Of a DNA stretch of 64,000 nucleotides, positions 8,843-24,639 are shown piece after piece; position 1 is the first letter of the stretch, and each line of letters starts with the position of its first letter. The translations under genes were made by a program, and so were the position numbers. The notes beneath the pieces were generated by a model. It did no database searches. It was not told the DNA's origin and saw only the letters and a list, made by a program, of their open reading frames with translations. The DNA is from Brachyhypopomus gauderio (taxonomy: Eukaryota; Chordata; Actinopteri; Gymnotiformes; Hypopomidae). Where the stretch lies: positions 22,898,369-22,962,368 of the forward strand of contig NC_135223.1 of the NCBI RefSeq assembly GCF_052324685.1, written 5' to 3'.

Positions 8843-10577
8843 ATGAGTTGTTTGTGGATGGGCAATGTAAGTGTACAGTGCATGAACTCTAATAAAAACT
8901 GGCCAAATGCCAGACCAGTCTCCTTTTATTAACTGTATAATGTTCCCTACGGATATCGTCCTAGCAGGCTAGTTAGCGTTACCTGCACACCTCGAGGATC
9001 AGTCACGTAGCAACCGAACCTAGCAACCTGCTGCTATAGTTACCAGAGTTGGTTGTTTATTTAAATCTATACTTATTATTTATACTTAATAATTATGATT
9101 TTATAAATGTGGGTGATGTTTTACGTTTTGTGCTATTTGTCTATGCAGCTGTATCGTAGTACAGTGAGCTGGTTTGAACAGCCACATGTGGTTTAGCTCG
9201 CTGGCTGTGTGACTAGCTGTCACAGAGAGTATCAGGGGTTCATCTGGTGTTATTGATCATCTCTGGTGTTATTGATCATCTCTGATCATCTACCACGAGC
9301 AGAAGTCATCAAAACCTCATCTTAACATCTTCTTCTTTCTCTCTTGTAAGCTTGAGCCTTACATGGATGAGAAGTTCGTGTCCCGGGCGTTTGCCACTAT
9401 GGGAGAACTGGTTGTCAGTGTGAGAATAATACGCAACAAGACCAACTGGTGAGATCCCAGTTCACACACACCACCCAGATTAGCTGTGTAACCTGGGATT
9501 ACTGGTAGAGCGTAGTTTAAATCAACGATTATGAACAAAACGTCTTTAACAATGCTATTTTTGTTTTTACATTGTAGGGGTGGTGCTGGTTATTGCTTTG
9601 TGGAGCTGACTGATGAAGCTACAGCAGATAGATGCCTGAGGAAGGTCAACGGGAGGCCAGTCCCAGGAGCCATGCCTGTACGCCCTTACACTGTAGTAGA
9701 AACCTTCACGTCTCTAACAGATGTGCTTCTTCTGAGCGGAAATATCCTCTTGGCTTGCCGTTGGTCTCCATAGACCTAGTGCTGTAGTAGACAGTAAATC
9801 TGTCTTTATTTGAGTCTCATATATTTGATTCATTTTTTACTTTTTCTCTTCTTAGCCCAAGAGATTTAAGCTAAATAGGGCAAATTATGGGAAGCATGGG
9901 GATTACAGGTAGGCATACGTATTCAGGTGTATTGTCCATTCTCACTGTCTTGATAATTGGATGGTTGTTATTGTCTGAGAATCAAAAGTGTGTACTCTGA
10001 CAACAGGTGCTATCAGCCGTACCCATATGACCACAACCAGTATTACCAGCAGTACCCTGACTACTACTCAAACTGGGGATATGATCAGAATGCAGGCAGC
10101 TATGGAGACTACCAGTACAATTCATATGACTATGGTAACCAGGTAAGCTCTGTCCTCTAAGATCACCTCAAGGTAGGAGTATGCAAATATGTTCCCCAGT
10201 CAGTAAATTCCAACCACATATTTCTACAGAGTAACACAGTAACACTGCTGTTTTGTTTGTGTCTGTGCGTGTGGTTGACTGGGCGATTCACAACATGTCA
10301 GCCTTATGAAGTTGCGAGCGAAGATGGTGCACTTGAAGGTAAAAATGCTCTTCACTACCAGTTGAAGTTCTGATCTCTGTGAGATGATGTGTGTCATTGT
10401 CGTGTTCCTCTTGCCTGCTGCCACATATTCATCAGTCCCGCCCCTTCTCCAGACCCTGCCGTTGACCTGGACGTGGCAGAGGCCAACAGACAGTTCATGG
10501 AAGACAGCGAGGAGCTCTACGACGCCCTGATAGAATGCCACTGGCCTGCGTTAGATTTGCCTGACACTCCTGAATAG
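8843..10577 (+). CDS. trnau1ap: tRNA selenocysteine 1-associated protein 1 (SECp43) family, single-RRM form
   Basis: Exons: 8843-8866, 9351-9448, 9578-9677, 9856-9908, 10007-10142, 10302-10338 and 10453-10577. They sum to 573 nt, a 190-residue protein, with phases consistent throughout. SECp43 proteins bind selenocysteine tRNA and assist selenoprotein synthesis. Residues 1-80 form one RRM, with RNP2-like LWMGNL and RNP1-like AGYCFVEL, and helix text [19 protein letters not shown]. Next come [13 protein letters not shown], a Tyr/Gln-rich segment ([17 protein letters not shown]) and the conserved acidic tail [17 protein letters not shown]. The known vertebrate protein has a second RRM between the KRFKLN segment and the Tyr-rich part. 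Here only about 100 bp of intron separates those exons, so that RRM is absent. It may be the shorter teleost paralogue (trnau1ap-like) rather than the two-RRM gene. Confidence 0.9.
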
Positions 10578-12390
10578 GAGAGAGGACTGTGGGTCCTGCA
10601 ATGGGCTTGAAGCCTACAGTGCTGCATCTCTTCACCTCTGTGATGGTGGCAGGAGGAACGTGGTGTGCTCCAGTGCCCTTGTACACAGAATACACAACAG
10701 GCTAACAGTGCAAACAGCAGATGTCTGAAGGGCAAGGAACCCTTTTTGTGGTGTTTTGCCTCTTTGTGGAAATGCTATGACTCACACAATGATTGTTTGC
10801 ATTTTTATAAGTGCTCATGCTGCAAGAACATGCCAGAGTAAATTATTTTAATTAATAGAGATTATCTGAGCTGTGTTCACGTGACTCCTTATTGTTTTTT
10901 CTCGATCTTGTGTGCAGTGTTTTCATTATGTAACTCAGAATTCAAAATTTAAGTAAGGGGGTGAGTTCATCGATTTTATTTTTGTAGTAAAATTTATATT
11001 TATCACATAAACGAGAACATCATGTTTGCTACATGTTTATTTGCTTATCACTTTTGAGGATTCTCAAGATTATTCTGTAAACATTTCCACTCTACCGTGG
11101 TTGGTTCTTTAAGAAAGTTAGAATCTTAAAAAAAGTAATTCCTGGGAAAAATACAATCAATCCTTGGGTATTATACATGCCTTCATTATCTCTTGAAATC
11201 AACTGATCTTCAGTTATTCAAACACATTTCTCTCCTTGTAGTTCTGGACCCACCTTACATTTGGGTGTAATTTGCTGGTGTTTTTCCTTGCAACCTGGAT
11301 CAGGAAATAAGAACATAACTGCAACGACAGTATGCACATTTCGTGTGAATTTACATGTTCACAGCAAAACCTGAACGTTTAGGGTGTCTTACATTTTAAT
11401 TGGCAGTGGGGAGAATTCAACCACTGGCTATTGGATTTAACCAGAGCACAGTGGGCGAGCGTTGAAGTGTTGCCGCTATAAACTAGCCTTCCTGCTATAG
11501 TCCGTGCTTGTTAGTGTGTGAGGGTCCTCCTAAAACCTCTGTGTGCTTGTTAAAGGATTTGACATGCACTGGTGTAAACTAGAGTTGCCAGGCTGTATGT
11601 TCCCATTTTGGGATGATTTAATGTTTGGAAACACATTTTTAATCTCTCGGTTAAATTAGATAAAACCGTCATCTCCCAAGATTTATGTGATTTACTTTAA
11701 GGAGCTCTCGACTTCTCTGAGAATTATCTGGAGAGAATATGTAGAGATAGACCGGCCATTTGAAGTCTTGTCAATTTAAGATGCATTTAAAAAGTCTTAA
11801 CTGTGCTGTGTAAATTAGTACAGTACATACTGTATAAGCCATCAGTGGTTGGAGAAGAATTCTTGTGAATTTTGTTTTATAGCCTAAAGTCTGCATTGAA
11901 GATCCCTAAATAATTTAATGCATGAACCATCATAGACCAATTAGTTTACTCCATCACTTAAAAATATAGCAGCTAGGCTATACTTTGAGTTGTAGATTTT
12001 TTTTTGTTATATTTAGTTTTGATTTTATTTTTATTTGGGGATATTTTTAGCTCTAACTTTTACAGCATTTTTATATCGTTTAGGCGTAGTTAAGGTACAA
12101 GAAAGAAGAGATTTGACAAGTTCGTACACTGGGAAAGTGAGCGAATGATACGTGCAAAAGCTGCTTATGGTAAGTGTGCTTTACACCAGGCAGGAGGGTT
12201 GAGAGTGCTCTGTGTTACACTTGCACATCATGTGAGTGGGCCTCGCCGGTTCACGTTATTAGAGTCCTGTGGAAGTCATGGGACAGGCACGCTGGGTCTT
12301 GGGTTCCCCCTTCACGCCTCACACCAGCTATGAATCATACGGGTCCGGCCCGTCTGTGTTGACGGTGAAGTCTCTCATTATTCACCAGGC
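10578..12390. other. Spacer between trnau1ap-type gene and stx12
   Basis: The first few hundred bases are probably the 3' UTR of the upstream gene. No further exon is seen; the sequence becomes AT-rich from about 10900. Confidence 0.4.
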
Positions 12391-12575
12391 ACTTCACTGC
12401 TGCTCCATCCCCATCTGTCCTTCACCCGTCTCCGTATTTTCCGTATTCTCCACTCTGCTTGTCCGTTTCCACCGATGCGAGCCGCTCTCCGTGTGTCCAG
12501 CCTGACTGGTTTGGGCCGGGTCTCCACATCAGTACCAAAGTCATCGGGGAGGACCGCGCTGCTCCAACATCACCA
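12390..12575 (+). promoter_or_regulatory. stx12: Possible stx12 promoter and non-coding first exon
   Basis: This is a CpG- and GC-richer patch in AT-rich surroundings. It ends in a donor-like cacca|gtaaga at 12576. An acceptor-like tttttgctccacag lies at 14006-14019, 50 bp before the stx12 start codon. Together they suggest a 5' UTR exon and a 1.4-kb intron. No coding similarity supports it. Confidence 0.3.
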
Positions 12576-13413
12576 GTAAGACGTTTATTATCAGTCGCTT
12601 TGCTAACCCGTAGAGAAGTGAGGCTGCTCCAGGTGTGTGGTCTTATTTTGGTCCAGGCGTCCACAGAAACGCGTTATCTGGTAACATGAACTGGATGTAA
12701 ACGTTAGTGGACCGAACGGATGTGTCCAGCATAGACACAGCGGCTGATTTAGTACTGGAAATACGCAGAATAATTTAACCCGTGTACACACAGCTATTTT
12801 TACATAGGCCAAAATATGAGTTAGTAATAACACCAGACACTTTCCTGTTCTCGTTAAATCACGTTGTATTTATAAAGCCTAAGTAGGTTACAGTATTTTG
12901 GCTGTTACGTTAGTTAATACGTTTGGACAGGCGTGTGTGTGTGTGTATACATGCACACATACACAAACAAGGTAGTAATAAGGTAAAAGAAGACATTTTC
13001 TTTTAATAGCAAGGCCTGAAACATTTATGGCAGTTTCCACACAATAACACAAAGCTGATTTTTAAATCTGTGGTCGTAGTAGCAACGAACATGATCAGGC
13101 CGAATCCCATTTTAACCCTTGGCCCTTCCACTAAACCCCACTGTATGGACCACCCATGCAGTATGGATGTATGGAGCACATAGTTACAGTTATAGACTAC
13201 ATAGTCATGGCCCTGGACTACACACCACATGAAATTCTCTTATTATTGGATTTCTCAGGATGTCTTGCAAATAATCAGCAAATCTGTGCAAGACAAAGAA
13301 ATCCAAAAAAGTATTTTCTAAATAAACAATAAATAAATAAATGTATCTATTAAATTACGACAACCATTAGTTTGTCATTTTAATGCATTATGGTGCTTTC
13401 TTTCATAACATGC

Positions 13414-13453
<40 letters not shown>

Positions 13454-14068
13454 ATGAATCATTAGTAAGCTGTTTTGATGACTCAGTCACTAGTTTACAA
13501 TATATCATTATTTCTATCATTATATTCATGTTGTATCCCTGCTTTGAATGAATATAATCAATAAATTGTTATAATTCAAAATGTAACTCCAGCAGCAAGG
13601 TTGCTGTATTTCACTGCTTTTCTAATCTCACTGTAGATTGGCAGGGTGGCCTACACAGCACAGCTAGTTGCGTGGTGAATGAAGAAGGCTTATTCTCTAT
13701 TGGCTGATTGAGGCTGGCCTAGGTGAGTGTGAACCATGTACCCCATGCAGGAGAGATCACAGATAATGATGCTAGCATGTATGGTAGAAATGTCTGTCAA
13801 AAGATGGTCATGTGTTTAGGTGCAGCCATGGATACTGCTGCTGATATATCTGGTTCTTGAATGTATGTCCTATTGCTCCTTGTACAGTTCCACTGGGCAA
13901 AAGGGCACTTGAAAACACAGGGCAGGAGTTAAATGGAATGAAATCAAATGAAATACGCAGCACTCCATTTGTTCAACATAGAAGTTATTGCCGTGTAGTA
14001 ATAACATTTTTGCTCCACAGGGCTTCGGCGTGCGGTTTCGTCTGGTAGGGGAGCTCACACCAAGAGTC

Positions 14069-17020
14069 ATGTCATACGGACGGGTAGACATCTACCGCTC
14101 GCAACCGCGAGACTTCAGCAACCTGACTCAGACATGCAGCTCAAATATTCAGAAAATAACACAGAACAGTAAGTCATCCCACAAGCAGTAATGCTGAAGG
14201 TTTTCAAATTACTTCCTCTTCATGGAAGTGCAGGCCTATAATTAGATTATTACAATAGATTATATTTAGGTTATTATTTGACATTTAGGCCAACCTCTTT
14301 CTTCTACAGAGTCCTTTCTGCAGCTTTCTACCTGTGTCACAGACGTCACATGACTTAGAATATAGGCTATCTGACATTCTCATGCATTGCTATTAAGTTG
14401 GGAGCAGAGCAGGGTTAAATGCAGGGTTATCACAGGGTCTTGTGATAGGCTGTAAGCTCTGAATCCTCACTCCATGTTAGTGAATACAATGCTAGTGAAA
14501 CACCATTTATTTTGGCGAGCATACCTGCAGAATTATACCCAGAGACTTTTTTCCTCAGATAATGAAATGTACCTGAGAAGTCAGTAATTGAAGAAATATA
14601 TTTTCTGTACATTTTAAGGACATTTCTAATGAATGTGATTTGATCTGATCTGAACATTAGGTTTGAAGCACCTTGATTTGAACACTGTTTGACTGTATTC
14701 ATTTCTTGTCCTGTTTCCTTAGCTGGCCAAATCAAAACAATGCTGTTCCGACTAGGCAGCAGACCAGACACACCTGAACTTCAGGACAGACTGTGAGTCA
14801 AGTGTTTCTCCACTTCTTTCATCCAAAATCCAGTTTATGTAAAATATGCCTGTCTGCAAAGTTTGTAAAAGAAAAAAAAAATACTTGCCTCAGTTATCAT
14901 TTCCAGTGAGAAATTGGGACTAAATCTCCCATGAGATACATATGGTAAAACCTTAAAGTATGTTTATAGTAGTTCTTTGATCTTATTATCACATACGGTA
15001 CATTCCACAGTTATAGACAACGACGTGCAGAGTATTTCAATGTCTAGAGCCTAACAAGATGAATGATTGCCTAGACTAAATAGAGCCTAGACTTAGGCCT
15101 CTGCTGACCTGTTTGTGCTGATCCTCTGGTCAAACAGCACTAGGAAACAGAGAAGATCACAATGAGTAGAGGTGTATAATCCAGGTTCAGAAAGTAAAAG
15201 TCCTCACCAGGATTTTGCTCAGGCTTCCTGGATTGTGTTGATTCCACTAATTTTACCTGGATTGCACTCATTACAAAATCTAGCAAACTTGAACAAAATC
15301 CTGGTGAGGACTTTTACTTTCTGAACCTGGATTATACACCTCTGACAATGAGTATGTTGTGTTGATTGGTTATTATTGTGGGCATGTGTGTGCTGCTCAG
15401 TCAGCAGATGCAACATTACACAAATCAGCTGGCCAAAGAGACCAACAATCACCTTAAAGAGCTGGGCTCTCTACCCCAGCCCCAGTCTCCATCAGAGCAG
15501 GTGAACCCATCTCTTTGGCTTAGCCCAGTGCACACCGCAGCCCAGTGAACATCAGTCAAACACACGCTGAATCAAATCTCCACACAGCGGCAGCAGAGGA
15601 TACAGAGGGATCGACTGATGAATGACTTCTCAGCGGCCCTTAACAACTTCCAGGCGGTCCAGCGTCGGGCAGCCGAGATGGAGAGGGAGTCGGTGGCGAG
15701 GGTCCGCACTGCCTCCCGCATGCTGGTACTGCAGGGTGCAACACACCTTTCTGTAGCTGCAGTTTGAGATCTCATTCCATGCATACTGATCAGGATGCAG
15801 AGGCACTCTGGGTAATTTCTCTCCCTGTAGGCTGAAGAGGGCAGTCAAAATGACCAACTTGTGACATTTGAAAAGTAGGTGAACTTCTAGTTTTACGTTT
15901 ACTAGTGTAAACCGAACAGCCACTGCTTTTCATTTTGGGAACGTTGTCTGTATTACGATGGGCATATATTGAACTAAGAATACCACATCACTAACCACAA
16001 TAAACCAGCAGTAATGCAGTCCAGGTGAGGTCAGGCGAAAGCTGTCTATTAGCACTAGACAGTGATTACTCTGAGTATCCAGGAATGAAGACTGGAGGGA
16101 GAGTCAGAGTCACACAGAAGAGGAACGCATCACAGAGGAAGACCTGGAGATGATCAAGGAGAGAGAGACAAACATACAGCAGCTGGAGGTGACGTTTCTT
16201 CTACTGCACCAGGGTCCTAGCCCAGCGTGCTACAACCATCAGCACCAGTTCAACATTGTTAGCTTTGATTCTACTGTAAGGTCTTGCTCTGTTTTGTGCA
16301 TGTAAGCACCCAGAGTCAGTTGTATTCTGCTTTAGTCTAATAAACAGAAATACTATCAAAATTGCATCCCCAGAACCTTTCATATGATATGTTTGTATGT
16401 TTTTGGTTTTAGATGTTTTGTGCCATTAGAATTCTTTTGTCAAAAAAATCTCAGTACTATTGTCATTTCTTCTAATTGCAGTCAGATATCATGGATGTGA
16501 ACCAGATCTTCAAGGATTTAGCAGTAATGATCCATGATCAGGGTGACATGATAGGTAGGCATGGCCCTGAATCATGCATGCTGTCCTTTAACTGGAGGAA
16601 CACTTCCTGCATCATTTGGTCCCATGTTGGCTTGTAGCTTGTAGTTAGAACAGTGCTGGGGGGTGCAGTGTTTAAAGTCCATGTGTGCTGTGCATGCCCC
16701 ATCCAGACAGCATCGAGGCCAACGTGGAGAATGCCGAGGTACATGTGGACCACGGAGCTGAACATCTCCAACGTGCAGCCTATTACCAGGTATGGCAGTG
16801 ATGACCTCACCTAGGCCAGCCTCACGCTCACCTAGGCCAGCCTCACGCTCACCTAGACCATCCTCACACGTCCAGAGCATGGAGTCTTTCAACAGTCCTG
16901 TGTGTATTGTCTTTTTGCCCTCTGCAGAGAAAATCACGCAAGAGGATGTGTTTTTTCGCTTTAGTGCTGTCCCTGGTGCTGACTGTCTTCGCCATCGTTA
17001 TATGGCGAGCTATCAAATGA
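14069..17020 (+). CDS. stx12: Syntaxin 12 (syntaxin 13), endosomal Qa-SNARE
   Basis: Nine coding exons: 14069-14168, 14723-14792, 15401-15500, 15588-15725, 15831-15874, 16083-16188, 16482-16554, 16707-16789 and 16928-17020. They total 807 nt, 268 residues, with matching phases. The protein drives fusion at recycling and early endosomes. The N-terminal part has [10 protein letters not shown] and [11 protein letters not shown] (Habc helices), then [19 protein letters not shown], typical of syntaxins 7 and 12. The SNARE helix runs from about residue 178 to 240, with [17 protein letters not shown] holding the zero-layer Gln and [13 protein letters not shown] after it. RKSRKRM precedes a C-terminal membrane anchor that ends WRAIK. 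Text and length fit syntaxin 12 better than syntaxin 7. Start chosen at the MSYG motif shared with the human protein. Confidence 0.95.
15167..15344. mobile_element. 178-bp hairpin hAT-type MITE in stx12 intron 2
   Basis: The two arms, agaggtgtataatccaggtt at the left and its reverse complement at the right, are inverted repeats of about 48 bp, nearly perfect. The element is flanked by an exact 8-bp duplication, acaatgag, at 15159-15166 and 15345-15352. An 8-bp duplication and the CAGAGGTG-type end indicate the hAT superfamily. It has no coding capacity. The arms can fold back in the stx12 pre-mRNA. Confidence 0.9.
16806..16868. repeat. 21-bp tandem repeat, three copies, stx12 intron 8
   Basis: Units of ctcacctaggccagcctcac type lie just after the exon 8 donor at 16790. 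Confidence 0.85.
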
Positions 17021-21120
<4,100 letters not shown>

Positions 21121-22130
21121 TATGCTGCCATCACTCCTCTTTGCTAGCGTCGCAGTTTCCTTGACTACCGGCCCCATGTCCTTGTGTTGCGCTCGGTTCC
21201 TGTTTTGTTTCTATGGTTGCCGGTGGTCTGCGCCCCCTTGACTGTTCCGTTCCTTGTCTAGTCCTTGTTATTGTCTGTTCTCCTGCCCTGTGATTCTGGT
21301 CCTTGGTTGCTGGCTGTTTGCTTGACTCTCTCAGACCTCAGCTTTGCGTGCCCAGTTTGCTACACACCTTCCACTCATGGTGTGGTTTGATCTGATGCTG
21401 CCTGCTTATGCTAGTTTGTCACGTTTCTTCCTTTTGTTTGATTCCACCTGTTTGTTCTGGTTTTGGTTTATTATGTTTTGTCTCTGTTTAGTTTGGTTGC
21501 CTTTGGCTCTTGTTTTTGGATTATGACTGACTGTGTGAGCAAGAACCCCCCAAAAAACTAATTAATCGCACATTTGCTGTGCTTAATTGCGATTAATCGC
21601 ATTTTCCTTCTTAAGACTGATGCTTTTAGTAATATATATTTAAATGTAAAATAAAAGAATCATTATAAGATCAACACAATGTACTTATATTCATATTCAA
21701 GTAGGCCTATGTTTAATTGAATCTTTTTTCAACTTTTAACACAGATTACCTCTTGTGAACGATGTCCTAGTTGAATTTCAGACAAAGTCGACATCAACTG
21801 TGCAAAATATAAACAACAAGAAAAGATTTTAAAAGATAGATAATTTTGGTAGGGTGTTTTGCTTTGAGGTGATATGTCAAAGATTAATTACTTCTGCCAT
21901 AATTAAGTTCTGCTTTGTAGACTGTGCAAATTTCAGGAAAACTTTCCACATAAAACTCCATCCTTGTCTTTATCCATCTTTAACCAGAATAGTCTGGTTT
22001 GACGGTAAACCTCATAGATCACAGGTCAGATTTCCAGCTGCGCCCAGCTGTGTTAATTGCGATATATTTTTTTAAATATTTCAAATTAATCGCTACAATT
22101 AACGTGTTATTTTTAGCCATCTTAGTTGCG
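21121..22130. repeat. Unclassified repeat blocks
   Basis: A C/T-rich block at 21160-21535 has the composition of an LTR but no clear ends. From 21560 a patch with ttaattgcgattaatcgc is mirrored near 22050-22110 by attaatcgctacaattaacg, suggesting a small element with inverted ends between. Family not known. Confidence 0.3.
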
Positions 22131-22189
22131 TTTCCCTTGTGCTGTCTGTCTAATAAACATATCTTGGTTAGTAGCCATGCATTTCCACC

Positions 22190-22860
22190 AATGTGTCCAC
22201 CCTTTCGACAAGTGTGTCCAGGTGGATCACAGCAATCCAACACCATGCCCAGATCTGGTTCATCACCTCTCATACACACTCTGTAACCCAGGAACTCTCT
22301 GACAGCAACTGGAGCTTTGGAAGGCACGCTGGCCTTGCAGACTGCTGCACTGAAGCAGTGTTGAAGCTTCTTGATGTGCCCTGCTCCAGTCATGCTGTCC
22401 TCCTTTGTCAGGGCTGGACACGCATCCCAGTTGACTGCATGCTGTCAAACGAGGGAGGAAGATTGTCTCATCTGTGCTGGTGTTGGCTGGTGATGGCAGC
22501 AGGTGTCTGCATAAAGCACTCCATGAGGGCCTGCTCTCTGTGTGTAGAGCAGAGCAGAACAAATATCTTGGATGTCCAGCCAGTTGCAGCCCTAAAGCAT
22601 GTCCACTGACGTAAGGTTAGGGTTAGGGTCGCTGAAGATCTCAGGCACTCCAAAGCAGTGGAAGTGCTCCTCTACTAGCTGCTCTGGTGTCATGGTAACA
22701 AGCACATGCGGCAACACAGGGCATCAGCGTAACCAGGTAGGTGTCCAGAATGATGAATGATGACTGGTGTTCCTGTAGTGCCTCAGGACAAAGTAGATGT
22801 GGAAAAGGTAGAATCCAGCCACTACAGTCTGTAGCTCTCTGTGATTTTCTCATTTATTGA
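22190..22860 (-). mobile_element. Probable Gypsy-type LTR retrotransposon integrase relic
   Basis: On the minus strand, short stretches resemble the Gypsy integrase core (FGVPEIFSD, ALMECFMQT) in the expected order. It is a heavily broken, old fossil without visible LTRs. A telomere-like ggttagggttaggg patch lies within it at about 22615-22630. Identification rests on short motifs only. Confidence 0.3.
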
Positions 22861-23658
22861 AGTAACAACAACTTATGTCTCTAAATCAGTAGCTTAACAT
22901 TATAACACCAAATATAACATTAACATCAATATTTTACAGTTCTACAAAGTGGACATGGGAAACAAGCAAACAATTTTTATTGCTGTTGGTGGTTTCATCC
23001 ACCTTCACTGGAATCAAAGAGACTTTTGCGGTCCTTGTAATAAATTTGTCCATTTCGTAATCCTTAAATCTTATAAACACGTTGCCTTCTTGCGCTGTTT
23101 ATATTGTTCTGCCGCAATTAACATGCCGACATCAATTATTATTTTTCTACATTTTTCTGGTGTCCTATCTAATGTTCTTTTAACATGTTTAAGGGCTATT
23201 AAGTAATCCATTGTGAGTGGGCGCTTTTTATTGAATAAGCTTTATTGGCAAACCAGAAAGGCATTAATAAAGAATCCTTCTGAAATCCTCACGCCCCACG
23301 TGCAATACCTACGAGCCCAACTAGTGCAGCGGGCTCCATACTGTAAGAAAAACTGCACTAGGTCATCATGGTGTTTCAGCAGCAGATCCACAAACACCTG
23401 TAGTGCAAATTACCCCAAGCGACAAATGCGTCAGGCTAACAGCTGCAATCCAGCCGCGATGCCAATCAGCCTCTCACAGTCCTGTCACGTACAGATCCCA
23501 GGAGGCCACACTGTTGGAGCACTGCAGACTGTGGGTCACCAGCTGGGCTGCTACAGAGCCCTCGCCATGCTGTTTCCTTCACTGAGTCCTATCAGTCCTG
23601 GCTACATATGCACGTTCAGGAAGGGGCAGGCGTAACATTCACAAGGGGCAGGTGTAAC

Positions 23659-23851
23659 CAGTGGCGGAGCTAGGGGTGGCCAAAGGGTGACCAGGACTTT
23701 ATCAGAGGGGTCCATATACAAATGATGAACGAAAGGAAACACATATTTTTTTCTTAAAATTATAATTTCCAGTGGGGTGGAACTAGGGGTGGCAAGGACT
23801 CTGTTGGGGGTGGCAATTGCCACCCCTGCCCCCCCTTTGGCTCCGCCACTG
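23659..23851. mobile_element. 193-bp hAT-type MITE with exact TSD
   Basis: The ends are cagtggcggagctaggggtg and its inverted copy ending ggctccgccactg. The exact 8-bp duplication ggtgtaac flanks it at 23651-23658 and 23852-23859. It lies in a short stretch where gcaggtgtaac-like phrases recur, so the target itself was repetitive. Confidence 0.9.
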
Positions 23852-24639
23852 GGTGTAACACTCATATGGGGCAGGTGTAACACTCCTCTGGGTTCAATCT
23901 TCACTACACGCTTTTGAATGCATTGCTTGATTGCCTCAAGCCCAACGACAAAATTCTGCTTCCATGGGTGTGGAAGCAAACTCAGATGGCCATCTTCATT
24001 CAAAATGAATTCACTGTTTATTTGAAGTGCAGTAACCAAGATGGAAAAGATTAATCTAGCAAGGAAATTGGGAAAAGAATAACGACACACAACACAGCAT
24101 GAAAACAATACACAAAATTATAATTAAACTAAAATGCCATGACTGAACTATAAACCAACATACAGCAAACCGACATTTCCACCAACAAATGTGAACATTA
24201 AATTTAAGTGAAAATACAAGGGAGGAACACAGTACCCTGGGAGTCCTCGTCATGATCCTCTCTGCTCTTCTAATATTACATAATGGGCATTTCAAGCAAC
24301 ACATTACAAACTCTGTTCTATATGATTGTAAAATCAAGTAAGATAATGAAAAACAATTAAAGTAGTTAAGAATTTGGTTCATAAAGCCCTGTAGGTGTGA
24401 ATTGATATTTGAAGTTTTCTTTCTCTCTTTAAGCGTTAAATGACTTGTTATGACCTAGCTCTACCACCTCATTTCAATAAAAAGTTTTGTCACTGTTGGC
24501 ATAAATAAGTTTATAGTGCCTTTATCAAGCTCAAGGTCCCTGTACAAACATTTACAGAAAACCATCACAATAAATCAATAACAAGAGAGTATCACAAAAA
24601 GATTAATTAGATATAGGAGGAAAATAGTGAAAGCAGAAA

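Noticed and set aside
21160-21535. Possible LTR
   Set aside because: The composition is LTR-like but no TG...CA ends with a matching 4-6 bp duplication could be found.
22193-22609. 138-codon plus-strand frame
   Set aside because: The opposite strand shows Gypsy integrase-like motifs; the plus frame has no similarity.
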